The position numbers were made by a program, and so were the translations under genes. A DNA stretch of 64,000 nucleotides from Staphylotrichum longicolle (Eukaryota; Ascomycota; Sordariomycetes; Sordariales; Chaetomiaceae), in assembly GCA_019096155.1 (NCBI GenBank), contig JAHCVI010000003.1:2170001-2234000 (forward strand), written 5' to 3'. Below the pieces are notes generated by a model. The model saw only the letters and a list, made by a program, of their open reading frames with translations. It was not told the DNA's origin and searched no databases. This document shows positions 10,739 through 22,082 of this stretch, piece by piece (the stretch's first letter is position 1; every line of letters starts with the position of its first letter).

Positions 10739-13668
10739 CTACTCTCCACCGCTATCCCTGTCGCTTTCCAATCCATTCACAACTCTCAGCGCCCTCCTCG
10801 GGCCCAGTACAACACTAAAGAAACTCGGCTCCTGGCCCTCCAACAAACGCTCTGTCGACGAGGTGCTCCCTCCACTGATGCTCTCGCTGCGACGCAGAGG
10901 CCTTGTGGTACCCGTCCCCGGGGTCGTCCCGCTGCCGCTACCACTTCCAAACCCGCTGGCGCTCCCGGTACCGCCGCTCCCCGGGCTCGGCCGGTCCTCA
11001 TCGAACAGGTACCGTGGCTCCGTAGGCGGCACCGCCCAACCCATGGACATGGAGTCGACCGTCGACATCGAAAACCGGCTCGGGGCGGACACAGGAACCG
11101 AGGCTCGCTGCTTCCCCTTGTCCGCTTCTCTCTCACCGCCCTTCTCCGAGACGACACCTTCGCCCCCCTCCTCCTGCGCCCTCCGGCTTCCCTTCCGCCC
11201 GACCCCAAGTCCGCCCGCCAACATCCCCGTCGAGGCGCCCGGCGCAGGACTGTACCGGTTCGCGACCGCCAAGTGGCTCCGATACGCCCGGACCTGTCTC
11301 CGGTACAGCCACGCGCAATACCCCAAATACCCGGCAGCAACCCCCGCCAAGCCCGCCAGCACACCGGCGATGATCAGCCCTGTATCATTCCTTCCCCCTC
11401 CCTGACCTCCACCACCCCCACCTCCTCCACCACCGCCGCCAGGATTCGACGCTCCCGTCGGCCACTGCGTCACCGTCACCGCCCCTCCCGACGCCGTGAC
11501 CGTAAAAACAGGCGGCTTGCCCGTGGCAAAGGGCCCGCCCGTCGCGGGGCCGGCGGCGGGCGTCGTGGCCGTGGCGCCGCCCTCCGCGCCGCCGCCGATG
11601 GCCGAGGCGACGAGGTCGGGCACGCGGTAGCCGAACGAGCCCGCCAGCACCGAGTTGTCCGGGTGGTGGTCGGCCGGGTGGTCCAGCGCGGTGAAGTGGT
11701 CCTGGAAGCGGAGCGAGGTGGCGTTGAAGACGTGGATCTGCGAGGGCGGGGTCTGGCAGGTCGGGTGCCCGGCCGTGTAGCCGCCGAGGATGATGATCTG
11801 GCCGTCGCGGAGGGTGCAGGTGTGCCCGGCGCGGGCGGGCGGGGAGGAGGGCGGGGTGGGGACGCGGAGCCAGGTGAAGGAGGGGATGGTCAGGATGTAG
11901 ATGTCGGAGTATTGGATTTGTTCTTTCTGTTTGGGGGGTTAGTTTGGCGGGATTGAGAGGGGACGAAAAGGGGGCCCGGCAGAAAGACGTACGTAGGGTT
12001 GGAGGTTCTGGCCGCCGTAGAGGTAGATTTGGAAGCTGGAGGCGTCGGGAGCGGAGGCTGTGACTGCGCAGGGGTTGACCCGACGGACGGGTGCTCGCCA
12101 GTGGTCTTTTGGTGATACCACTCCCGACGTGGCAATGTCGTACACGTCAAGCGTCGAGAAGTCGTCGATGAAGGTGTCGTTGCTGCCGCCGGCAAGGCCG
12201 ATGAGCACGCCCTTCTCACCCCACCCCGGCACAAAAACCAGGACACCGTCTGCTCTCTCGGGGAATCCTTTGTCGGTCTGCAAGCCGCCTTGGGTTACGT
12301 TTCTGTATGCGCCGCCATCACCAGCTCCGGTTCCACCAGCAAGGGCGAACACACCGTCATTGGTGTAACCTGGATGGGTGAATTCAAGGAGGCTTCTCAA
12401 GTAGACTCGCGCAATCTGGTTGGACCAGCCCGGGGTGGTAGACTGGTCGAGGTGGCCTCCAAAGTACCAGCTCAGACCCAACTCAGGCACGGAAACGCCC
12501 GCCCCTTCTGCTGCTCGCTGCACCGGCTGATCCCCAGCATCCGAACTGTTTCCTGCTGAAGTTCGTAGCGCCGGGTACTCTATCCATTTCTGGTTGCGGA
12601 TGGAGTACTTCCAAGTAGAGACCGGAGCTGGCTCCACAAACGGGTTGTCGGCGAACTGTCCACCGTAGAGATAGAGGTTGTTGTAGTCATTCCAGAGATA
12701 CCCCAGTGAGACGGCTGGTGGGCCTGATGGCTTGGGAAGACCTCGAATCGCTGGCGAGCTCGTGTCCCAGGACTTGGTGAGGTCGAGAGCTAGAAAGTTG
12801 TTGTCTGCGAAGCTGTTAGCATGGAAACAGCAGCTAGCTTGGCTCGGTATAATTACTCCAGGTATCTGTCGTCTGGTCCTCAGACGCTGTTGCTTGACCA
12901 CCATAGATGTACAGCGTCCCGTTAAGCTGTGCAGCTTTGTACAGAGTCAGCACCTTCTTTACATCTTTACCCACCACTGTTACACCGCTCACCTTGATGG
13001 GCCCACCTGTTGCACACATCTGTGGGACTGTCTGTTCTCATTTCAAGCACGGGGCCCGTCGGCCCTGGGGTGTGGATCACGCCGGCGTCGGCAACAGGAG
13101 GCGCAGCTTCTTCATGGCCCGTGTAATAACTAAAGCCGGGCAGCAGAACAGCAATGAGCAGCGCAATCGAAGAGAGTCTCGTCATGGTGGAGAGACTGGG
13201 AGGTGGCGCACTTGAGACAGTCTTGACCCTCGGGCGGCGCACCCGGGTCAGCTTCGCGTACCAGGGCCGCTGAGACGCCGACGGGGACGTGGGCGACTGG
13301 GGAAACGCGTCTCGCTCATCCTGCTCTTGCTGTGCCTGCTGTGTTTCCGTCTCGCTCTTTTCGTCGTCACTCGCGTTGTTGCTCCTCTCAGGGGCGTGAG
13401 CGCGGAGAGGTGAGGCCACCCCTGTGAGCTCGGCAAACTCATGCTCGCTCGAGTATGGCCCACTCGGTTCATCCGTCTCCAGCCCCAACTCCTTGAAGAC
13501 GGACTTTCGTTCTTTGTTGGCTTTGCGCGACATGGAGAAGGATGGAGGCTTCCCCGAGCCTTCACGAATTCGATCCTCTGTGCATCTGTGGTGGAACCGG
13601 GGCCGCACAGGGTGACTTGGGGATATTTCAGGGTCCGAGGAGGACTTCGGCAGTTCGACGTACGGCAT
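10739..13668 (-). CDS. Membrane-anchored kelch-repeat protein
   Basis: Exons on the minus strand are 13668-12993, 12934-12857, 12804-11993 and 11926-10739. Introns of 58, 52 and 66 nt have GT..AG ends and leave the frame intact for 917 residues. An acidic N-terminal region is followed by a hydrophobic segment (LSSIALLIAVLLPGF, about residue 155) that may be a signal-anchor. Next come kelch blades with diagnostic YGG or LGG turns (LYIYGGQ, LYLYGGQ, IYLYGGQN, IIILGGYT). A Gly-rich linker leads to a second transmembrane helix (TGLIIAGVLAGLAGVAAGYL) and a Ser/Gly-rich, probably cytosolic tail. This matches fungal kelch proteins often labelled cell-wall or cell-surface anchored. Function is unknown, though a surface or polarity role is plausible. 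The start at 13668 is the first ATG of the open frame. The next in-frame ATG (13533, MSRKANKERK) is a fair alternative. Confidence 0.82.
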
Positions 13669-15108
13669 GATGGCAAGGCCGTCTCACTGCAAAGCCACCG
13701 ACGACGATCGCCACAGGGTGGGCGGGGGTTGTTTGGATACGATAGGGTTGCCACGCGGTAGGGTGGGCAGCACGCGAGCCAGAAATAAGCAATGAGGTCA
13801 CGGCACGGGGCGAACCATGTCTTGTTCTGTATGTAGGCCCTGCTGCAGGAAGAAGAGATGGGGAGGAATTGACTGCTAACTGAGGAAAGAGATGGTGGGA
13901 AATCGATGGAACTTATTTGGTGGACTTGACAAAACAATAGCAAGGAAGGCATCCAATATCCCATCTCCAAGTGTTTCTTGCCATCTCTTCCAACCTTCGA
14001 CCTTGAATAAGATGATCAAGGTGAGCGGCCGGGTTTTCGAACGGTTTTGGGGCGGCCATCCCAACAGGACCAACGGTGTCCAAGGTGTGTGGAGAGAAAG
14101 TGGGCGAAACCAGGCAAAAGAGCCTACCAAGGGCCGCGCAGGAAGGAACGCTTTGGGGGCGACGACATCATCGCCAAACCAGGAAGGCAAGGGCAGCAAA
14201 TGAGAGCCGTTCGAGAAGCAGCGCAGGTGAACATCACCTCGCTGGCATGTATCGACCCGCAAAAGTTGGCATGGTTGTTTCTGGGGGAAATGTGGTCCCT
14301 GGAACCTGGGGTTCATCGGATTCATTTGATTCATTGGGCCGGAGTGGGTTGGCCGAGCGGGAGAAGCTGCCTTGGTCGATTGTCGATGCCTGCCGTTCCA
14401 GGATTGGTCCGGGACAAGTCCATGACCTCATCTGCTCGATTTCCCATTCAACAGCAAGCATGTGCCGAATCTCGGCTCTTATCCTCCCTGGATAGAGACA
14501 AGCACATATCATGGTGCCTTTTTAGCACCTGTGCCTAAAATAACGCTGGATGCGCGGCTGGCAACTGGTAACGCTCCGATGGTGTTGAGGTTGGGATTGA
14601 GTTTGGTCAATGCTTGGCATGACTCCGCTTGACTGACCTTGACAGACGGGTTAGGGTTGATGCAGATGGGAGCGTTGCCAGGCTGGCAATACAAGCAAGG
14701 AGGTGCAGACGAAGTGAGTGTTCAAGCGGGCCATTCTCGGTTCCTCGGATCATTCAAGACTGTAAAAGGCAGGCTCTTGTCCTTTGAGGCCGTCCACACT
14801 GGGCGCCAACCATCAAGTCAGTGGTTTCAGAGGTAGGTTGTCGGACTTCGTCAAGGAACGAGATAATCTATGTTCGGCGTCCCACGGCCAGGGTCGCCGT
14901 CCCAGTATCTATTCTTAACCGAGCCATCGTAGCGGAAATGTGACCTAGGCACCGAAAACTTAAAGATAACAGGTCGTCAAGTCGTGTCAATCAAGCCTGA
15001 ACCACACACCCCAAACGTTCTTCCAACACCTGGGACCAGGCACAACCCCACAAAACCAACGACAACAGCAACAATACCTCACCAGAACTCCCGCTCACAC
15101 TCCCATTT
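13669..15108. other. Intergenic region upstream of the kelch gene and downstream of the Dap1-like gene
   Basis: About 1.4 kb with no supported gene on either strand. It contains the kelch promoter and the 3' flank of the Dap1-like gene. An isolated GGTTAGGGTTG near 14648 is telomere-like, but a single unit is not informative. Confidence 0.6.
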
Positions 15109-15705
15109 TTAGTTCTTCTCCTCCTTCCCCTCATCCCCAACCGCCACCAGCTTGCCACCACAAGATACTTCTCCTCGAACCTCTCCTCCCAGCCCCTCAT
15201 CGCCTCCATCTCGCCCGGCCCCAGATCGCTCAGTGTATCGAGCGGCCCATCCAAATCCTTGGTCAGCATCTCCTCGTCGAAGCTGCCGCACGCCAGACCG
15301 CGCGAGGCGTCCCGCCGGCAAAGTTGGCGTAGGGCCCGCCCGGGCCGTAGAAGTTGCGCCCGCGCGTGACGTCGAACACGCGGCCGCGCACGGCCAGGTA
15401 CACGGGCATGTCGTTCTCGCCGTTGTAGGGGAGCAGGGTGCGCGGGTGAAGGTGCGGAAGACGACGGCGGGCTCTTCCTTGGGAATCTGCGGGGGCGGGA
15501 CGGACGGAGGAGGAGGGTGTAGGCCGCGTAGAGGAGGACGGAGAGGAGGAGCGCGTTGAGCGGCGAGGGCACTGTGGTTGGGTCGTCAGTTAGGTTTGAC
15601 TTCTATAGCGGTTGCCGGGGCAGGGAGGAAAGGGGAGGGGCACGCACTTGGTGGCTCCGTCAGTGTTGGAGCGGCTTGCGCCACGCGCTGCTGGACGTAG
15701 TCCAT
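15109..15705 (-). CDS. DAP1: Dap1/PGRMC1-like cytochrome b5-fold heme-binding protein, with frameshifts
   Basis: Dap1/PGRMC proteins bind heme and support cytochrome P450 enzymes in sterol synthesis at the endoplasmic reticulum. Exon 1 is 15705-15648 (MDYVQQRVAQAAP). A 76-nt intron follows, and exon 2 is 15571-15109. Exon 2 opens with a membrane helix (LNALLLSVLLYAAYTLLL). The pieces of the b5-like domain are clear but in different frames: EEPAVVFRTFT, then NGENDMPVYLAVRG, FDVTRGRNFYGPGGPYANFAG, then DASRGLACGSFDEEML, and last GKLVAVGDEG before TAA. Four single-base losses (near 15503, 15444, 15313 and 15155) break the frame. Because this is normally an intact single-copy gene, I read these as consensus errors and not as loss. 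Start: MDYVQQ fits the family. An upstream open stretch has no conserved sequence. Confidence 0.85.
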
Positions 15706-16717
15706 TGTGACAGTTGGGCTTTTTGTTTCTTCTCTTTGTTGATGAGCTGCCTGCGAGGCTGTCGAGTGCAGTGTTGCGAGAGGGATTGGTCTCGAGTTGC
15801 GCAGAGCCTTGCGGAAATGTGTCACCGGGTATCGAGAGGCGGATGGCCGGACAAGGCTGCGATAGCTTCCGGCTGCTTCGGTGTGTTGCTAGTCAGGGAC
15901 CCCACAGCCCTCTTTCGTCCCATCCAGCAGAAAGTGGAGACCGGAGTCCGATCAGCATGGGCAGCAATCGCGATAAAGTGTGCGCACGAACCATGCCCCG
16001 CCCCACTGCTGCAGGGTCTTGAGCAACCTTGTTGACCGCAACAGGTTGGCGGACCAAACATCATTGTGGGGCTGAGTTTCTTCAGTCGTTCTTTCCAAGG
16101 CGACTTTCACTCGAGACGCATTTCAACCATGTTGCAACAATCGGATGGCTTTTTCTGCAATGTTTCATTACGAGCGAGTGTTTTACCTCATTGACGATTC
16201 TCAGTTACATACACGGGACGCCCTCGAGCAGTGTGGCGCTGGGGCTGGGTTGGGACCGCTGGATGCGATTCCCTGATGAGCTGAGGTCATCCATTCCCCA
16301 CGGAGGGGCCGAAGACTGCAAGCAGCGGGAAACCCACTTGGGACATCCACAAGAAGCCCCCTCATGCATCCCATCTCCCCTTTGTACTGTGTGACGCGCC
16401 TGATGGCACAGGCACTGCCCTGCGGCCAAGGTAATGAAGGGCGGCGCCAAGAACACGAGTTCCTGTCCATTGGCCCGCGTCATCATCACCCGAGCTGAGG
16501 TCTCACACATCTTTGACCAACCCAGCTGAGCTACCCCTCCACTGGCCCATTACCCCTCAACGGTTACCTATATAACGCTATCTCTGGCGATCTTGAAGTT
16601 TATTTCATTTTCCAGTCTAGCATTCAAGTGAACCCAACGTCAACCAAACAAACAAACTATTTCCCACCCAGTCTCACACTACTCCTTCTTCCTCGGTCTT
16701 CGTACCCGCACATCACA
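15706..16717. promoter_or_regulatory. Divergent intergenic region with TATA box and CCCCT elements
   Basis: Lies between the Dap1-like gene (leftward) and the 16718 gene (rightward). TATATAA sits at 16569-16575, about 145 nt before the ATG. CCCCT or its complement AGGGG, the core of Msn2/4-type stress elements, occurs at 16304-16308, 16358-16362, 16377-16381, 16534-16538 and 16553-16557. The arrangement suggests stress-inducible expression of the downstream gene. This is inferred from the motifs only. Confidence 0.5.
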
Positions 16718-17190
16718 ATGGACTTCATCAACAAATTCACCTCCGGCAACAACGCCGACAAGCCCCAGGATCCCGCCCAACCCGCCCAGAACACCCAAGC
16801 ATCCGGCTCCAGCGGCTTCATGGACAAGCTGCACGGCATGGCCGGCGGCGGCCCAGAGAGCGAGAAGAAGGAGGACGCCCTCGACAAAGGTACTTACCTC
16901 CACTGTGTCACGACACAAACACCCCTCGTGTGCACGCGTCAAATTACGTCATTCCCTCGATGTGCACGAGCTGACACAAAACACCAGGCATCGACTGGGT
17001 GCAGGAGAACGTCTTGAAGCAGGGCCAGCAGAGCAACGAGAGCGCCGCCGAGCAGGCCAAGGACCGCTTCATCGCCGACCAGATCCGCGGCCAGTACCAC
17101 AACGCCACAGGCAAGGACTTCCCCATCAAGGAGAAGGAGCAGAAGGAGGCCGAGGCCAAGAAGACGGGCGGATTCGGCGGTCTGTTTTAG
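16718..17190 (+). CDS. Small conserved fungal hydrophilic protein, probably stress-related
   Basis: Exons 16718-16889 and 16988-17190, separated by a 98-nt intron that splits a Gly codon, give 124 residues. The first half is Gln/Asn/Ala/Ser-rich and holds GFMDKLHGMAGGG. The second half (GIDWVQENVLKQG, then ESAAEQAKDRFIADQIRGQY) is a helical, charged domain ending in a Lys/Glu-rich stretch and FGGLF. I recall similar small proteins across Aspergillus and Sordariomycetes, usually annotated as stress or DNA-damage responsive without proven function. No membrane segment or signal peptide. The promoter has a TATA box and several CCCCT elements. Confidence 0.8.
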
Positions 17191-17426
17191 GCCAATGAAG
17201 GATGGGGAACTGCTTAATACTTGCTGGCAGATAATGACTTTATGAGATTTCTTCACACAACCAGACTGTTGAGCATACTGTTGATGACCGCTCTCACGCT
17301 GTCACGAAGTGAGACTCCGTCAGCTGATGTACACTGGGAAGCGCGTACCCATCAAGTCGCTCTTTGGAACCTGCACATCACTTGGGTGGAAAGTGTGGAG
17401 ATGCAGCCAGCACAGCATGCGTAGCA

Positions 17427-18080
17427 TCAAGACGACCCAGACCGCCATCGCCCTGATGTCTTCGGCGCCGGCGCCTGCTCTAAGCCCTCTCGGTTGTATT
17501 CAACAATGTTCCATCCGCACCCTCTGAAGAACGACGCCATCGTAAAACTCCATAAACACACGACCTCAGGCACCAGATTGAGCGTCTGGATCTTGGCTTG
17601 GACTTGTACTCGGATCCTTCCGAGGTATGGAGGAGGATTGCTCTGGTGTTCCATGTCGCGCACAGTGGAAAGTCGGGCCAGCCACGTGGCCGAGTAGTCG
17701 GCGACCGCTGTCTTCTCGACCTGACCTCGGTCTTCCTCTGCTGATTTGGATTCTGGAAGATCCCAGTGAGCCATGTCATCAACGGCAGCGTTGAACAGGC
17801 CGGGGACTCCCGAGATGGAAGGCACCACGGAGATCTCGGGGCTTCGGAAGACGACCTCGAAGCGCAGCTCCCATGGATGGAACACAAGTTTGGTATGGCG
17901 GGCCCAAGGGCCCATGACTCTCTTTCCACAGTTCGAGTAGCCGACAGCCGTAGACAAGTACTGCTGGAGCACTTGAGCTGTTGTTCCGAAAAAGGCCACG
18001 AGCGCTACCACCAAGGCCACGGCGGCTACACCTAAGCTGGCAATCTCCGTCCTGTTGGTTCCACTGTCATCATCGCTCAT
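17427..18080 (-). CDS. Short single-pass membrane protein, possibly a truncated member of a fungal family
   Basis: ATG at 18080 (MSDDDSGTNRTE) opens 217 residues. A transmembrane helix spans about 12-40 (ASLGVAAVALVVALVAFFG). The next part (YSNCGKRVMGPWARHTKL, then WELRFEVVFRSPEI) resembles the start of a large Sordariomycete family with a C-x(3-4)-VMGPW signature, sometimes labelled modin. Family members I recall are much longer. Here the resemblance fades after about residue 130 and the ORF ends 237 nt from the 3' end of the convergent 16718 gene. It may be a truncated or decaying copy, or it may have an unrecognised second exon. The family link is from memory and is weak. Confidence 0.45.
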   Translation of the reverse strand: MSDDDSGTNRTEIASLGVAAVALVVALVAFFGTTAQVLQQYLSTAVGYSNCGKRVMGPWARHTKLVFHPWELRFEVVFRSPEISVVPSISGVPGLFNAAVDDMAHWDLPESKSAEEDRGQVEKTAVADYSATWLARLSTVRDMEHQSNPPPYLGRIRVQVQAKIQTLNLVPEVVCLWSFTMASFFRGCGWNIVEYNREGLEQAPAPKTSGRWRSGSS

Positions 18081-18897
18081 ACTTCTCAACGAGATCGTAC
18101 TTGATTCAACACTTCATCGAGGATCAAAAGCAAAACAGAAATGCAAGAATAAAGAAGGTTGATGAAGCACGAGGTGGTGAGACAGTCGTACGAGGCGCTG
18201 GCGCTGGCGCAGCCAGCGTCAAACCAAAGCGACTTGCCTAATCAAGCATGCAGACAGCAGAGGCCCTTGCAACCTGATATTCTCTGGCCACAAAGGGGGT
18301 TAGATAAACCCTTGTCGAGATTAAAGGCGTTGCTATTCCCTTTTCGTGAGATTGAGATCCTGTGCTAGAAAGGATAGACAGGAAAATAGAAAAGGAAGAA
18401 ATAGGGGGGAGAAGAGGAGGTCGAGGAGAAGGAGGAAGAGGAGGAAAAGGAGATAAAGGGATAAAGGGATGAAAATATGATAGCCCTGAATTTCACTGCG
18501 CTTTGATCAGTGGAGGACAAGTCGCGCTCTTCCTAACAACGAACGGCCTGCTCTGCCAAGGCTTTAATTGTGTGCAAAAAACCGTGCCAGACAGGAAAAA
18601 AAACTGCTGCTGCAGCCAAACGATCTCGCGGGTCAGTTATCTCTCAATGCCATGTCCTGATTTTGGCAAATGCTGCTGGTCTCCGGGGCAGCCCTTCAAT
18701 CGCTCCGGACCGGAGCCCCACAAAACCCGAACGAGGGCCGGCGACAAGCACCGGCCTTCCCGAGGTCTTTTTGTCCCTTCCTCACCGAAGGCACAAACTT
18801 TCCAGTATACAGCATGATTGGCGATACAAACGCTATGCAACGAACTGCTTAATCCAAGATACCCTTTGTCAGCGTGAATTCGGAGTACTGGTGGCCG
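18081..18897. other. Intergenic region with polypurine tract
   Basis: Upstream of the 17427-18080 ORF and downstream of the F-box/ankyrin gene. No gene supported. It contains a long polypurine tract and ordinary mixed sequence. Confidence 0.6.
18365..18477. repeat. Polypurine (GA/GGA-rich) low-complexity tract
   Basis: Over about 110 bases the plus strand is almost entirely A and G, with GGA/GAA-type units and only scattered pyrimidines. No coding interpretation. Confidence 0.75.
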
Positions 18898-21800
18898 TCA
18901 TTCCGTCGTGTCCTGCATAATCTCGATCGACTTGAGCACCTCGTAGAAACAACCAGCCAGGCCGAGCTCGTGCTCCGGATCCAGACCTCCATCCAACCGC
19001 AGCGCTAGAGCTAGATGGTTTTTGAACCGGTCCTTCCCCACGTACGCCAAGTGCTCCTCGAGGTAGTCGAGCGCTGACTTGCCCGCCCGGTCTCTCATGG
19101 TCGGGTCGACGCCGGCTTGGGAAAAGGCGGCGATACAGTCAATCCAGATTTTGACGGCATCCATTCTTGCTTGGGGACCGTACTCAACGGCAGGATTTCC
19201 AGGTCTCGAACAGATCTTTCCAACGTTGCGTACGAGGTGTGCAAGGGGGAGGTCGGCCTCGTGGGTGATGTCCGCTTCGTCAAACCGCATGCTGGGATGC
19301 TCGAGCAGGCAGGCAACCGTGGCCGGCTCGAGTAATGTGTACGCTTCCTTGAGATAAAAGTAGCGGAACCATGGGTCCACGGGCTCGGGGGAATACTTGA
19401 GCATCGTCCTGATGGCCGAGTGATCGCGCCGAAGTATGGCGAGTTTCATGGCATTGATGCATCCTTCCATTTCCAGCCAGTGAGGATGCTGCTGAAAGGT
19501 CCCATCGCCGTCCGTCTCGTTGTCTCTGATGTGCACCTTCCCACCGTGCTCGACTAAACTTTTGAGGATCCCCAGGTTGTCCACGTCGTCGATGAGATAT
19601 AACAAAGCTTGCGGAGGGATTGCCTTAACGCCCAGCTCAAGCAACCCTTCGAGAATAGAAGTGGCTTCGTTTCTCACTGCCGCATCCAAGCACACTTCTC
19701 CTAGTTCGGCAAGGTCATCATCGTCATCCGCCCAAAAATGGTCGATGAAATAGGCCGCGCGCAGCTTCTCAGAAAACTGGCCGAGCTCCAGACCGAAGCC
19801 CCAACTTTCTTGCGCCAAATCGGGCCACCCGTGTTGGAGGGCTAAAGCCAGGCAAAAAGGGTCGCGAAACACGGCGCGGCGCCACTCGTCCGGGAGCCCT
19901 TTGATGAAATTCAGGGCTTCTTGTGTATCGTCATGGGTTTTCCCGGGATTATCTTCGAGCAGAAGGTGGATCATCCAGCGGGCGGTCTCCTGGCTGGGGG
20001 CCGCACCAGCTTCAAGGAGATGTCGGCAGGCGTCAAAGTCAGAATCCCAAAACGCGTGTTCCATCGCGTTCAAAGGCCAGCGGGGCGCCCTATACCTGGT
20101 ACTACACATCGTCTTGTAGTGGGCAAGCCACTGCTTCGAGGAAGTCATCTCAGCCCAGGGTCCGCGCCGCGCTGGAGAAGCAAGGGAAGAATCCGAGACC
20201 TGTCCGCCTGGGAAATCCAAAGCGCTGGCTCACTTTCAAGGCCGATGAAGCGCCTGAAGTCTGGCGCGACGATGAGACGGCACAGTGGTGTGTTCACATC
20301 GGCGCCGGCAGGGTTCACCTCGGCGCCGCTCAGCAAGAGAAGGCTGACACAGGTCATTAGCTCCTGACAAGTTCCCTGGCGCGTTTCAACTCGGTCGAAA
20401 GTGAATCCCGGACGGCTACTTATTCTCGCAAGAAAATGTCTGGGTTCGGATTCCCAGGAATGGACCAAAGGATGCAAGGGACAAGCGCTGTCGCGGTAAG
20501 CAAAGGCTGCTGCGAGAGGCGAAACTCCGTCTCGATCTGCCAGGTTGACGGGCGCTCCATGCTTGATCAGCTCGCCGACAATATCGGAAAAGCTGTTGAC
20601 GTGGTCAGCAGCCGTGATCAAGACGAACGATATCAGGCTCGCAGTGTGGCTGAGACTTACTGATTTGCTGAGGCAACCACCAGAGGCGGCGGGTGATCCC
20701 GGGGTCCCGGATTCGGGTCGGCACCGGCAGCGAGCAGCTTCGAGACAAGAGCAAGACGTCGGGCTGGTTCATTTTTGTCATATTTCCGCGCTCTGGGGTA
20801 TCGGAGCTGCCCCGTTTGAGATGCTTCTCGCGGGACGAGTCCTGGAAATACTGCCCTGGAGCTCACAAGCTGTCTCCTGCAGCAGATGTCGATGGGTCGG
20901 GCACCGCTCTCTTGGAGCACTTTAATGACAGGGTCTTCGCGGATCCTATGCGGGGGTGCATAAAATTCAACGTTGACATTGGCACCTAAGTCTATCAGCT
21001 CGGCGGCGCCCACAAAACTGCGGCAGAGGCAGGCATCTATAAGCGGAGTGTATCCGTAGCCAATATCATCGTCAATGTCGGCCCCCCGGGCAATCAGCTC
21101 GGCGACAACGTCCCCTGAAAGAACACTTGTGGTCAGCACTGCCAGGACAGCTCAGCACGACGGGTAGTGCATGACACACATTGCTGGTGAAAGTAAGCGT
21201 GCCATATCGGAGACAGCTCTCTGCCGTCAAGCTCGTGGACATCTGCCATGTAGCCGCCGTCCAAGATGAACTTGACCATGTCCACTTGACCGAACCGTGC
21301 AGCGTCATGGAGAATAGTGGTCGAGGAGGTAATGTCCTGGAAAGAAGTTCTCGGAGGAGGCTTGAGGGTGGCTTCCGGCTCGCAGCCGTGTTCGAGCAAC
21401 CACCTCGCTATATCCAGATGACCGTTGCACGCTGCGGTGTGCAGAGGTAGGCACCAGTCATAGTCGTTCCCCGTTTGTGACGGCCCACGCACGTCATCGG
21501 CCGAGCACTGGCACAGTCGACAGGACGGTCTTGTCATGGTCTCCGGGGCGGTCTTCACAAGGAGCTCAACCATTTCAACGCTACCGCTTAAGGCTGCGAG
21601 ATGGATCGGAAACCAAAAGGACCATGGGGGTAAGATCTTTTTGGTCCTGCGAGGTCACGCAGGTCAGCTGCCACGACGATCCGCCTGCCTCGGAGAGTCA
21701 AGTAGCAAGCAGGGGTGGGATATACATGGTTATTTTGTGGTGTGCCACGTGCGCTCGAAACGACTGGTAAAGTTGACGAGGTGTTCGCTTGCTACAAAAG

Positions 21801-22082
21801 GCCTGGAAAACCATTCAGAGAGGGGCACCAGCGCATGGCTGCGTGGACTTGAGCGCCTTGTTCGAGAGCCGCTTCGCGGTAGAGACGCGGCCGAGCTGCG
21901 CCGCCCAGTGAAGGAGCGCTGGGTGTCTCTTCGCAGCGTCGTGATACAGGTGCGGCATGACGACGTTGTAAAAACGGCGGCACGTGCCGCCAGAGCCGCC
22001 AGGGTTCCCTCACAGTCATGGGCGGCCACGGCGCCCACAATGAGGTCAAACACCTCGAGAGGAAGGTCCTCGAGAGGGCCAT
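18898..22082 (-). CDS. F-box and ankyrin-repeat protein, frame broken by four single-base indels
   Basis: Likely an SCF-type adaptor: the F-box would bind Skp1 and the ankyrin repeats a target. Minus-strand exons are 22082-21796, 21646-21180, 21114-20661 and 20592-18898. The introns end GTAGCA..GCAG, GTGTGT..TCAG and GTAAGT..ACAG and join the ankyrin frames correctly. The N-terminus reads M-A-L then LEDLPLEVFDLIVG (F-box), with CRRFYNVVMPHLYHDAAKRH and LLHWAAQLGRV following in another frame. Ankyrin units include HLAALSGSVEMVELLV, LHTAACNGHLDIARWLLEHG, ILHDAARFGQVDMVKFIL and YTPLIDACLCRSFVGAAELI. The last exon is long and less regular. Frame breaks lie near 22075, 21984, 21866 and 20152. Upstream of 22082 only a TTG is in frame with the F-box. 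Either consensus errors or a real pseudogene. F-box/ankyrin genes are accessory in fungi, so the second option is more credible here than for its neighbours. Confidence 0.75.

Noticed and set aside
10736..11956. 406-codon plus-strand frame opposite the kelch gene
   Set aside because: Arg/Pro-rich antisense of the low-complexity kelch C-terminus. The minus-strand model explains the region with correct splice sites.
14646..14656. TTAGGG unit as a telomere relic
   Set aside because: A single unit. Expected by chance several times in a window of this size (another near 60657).
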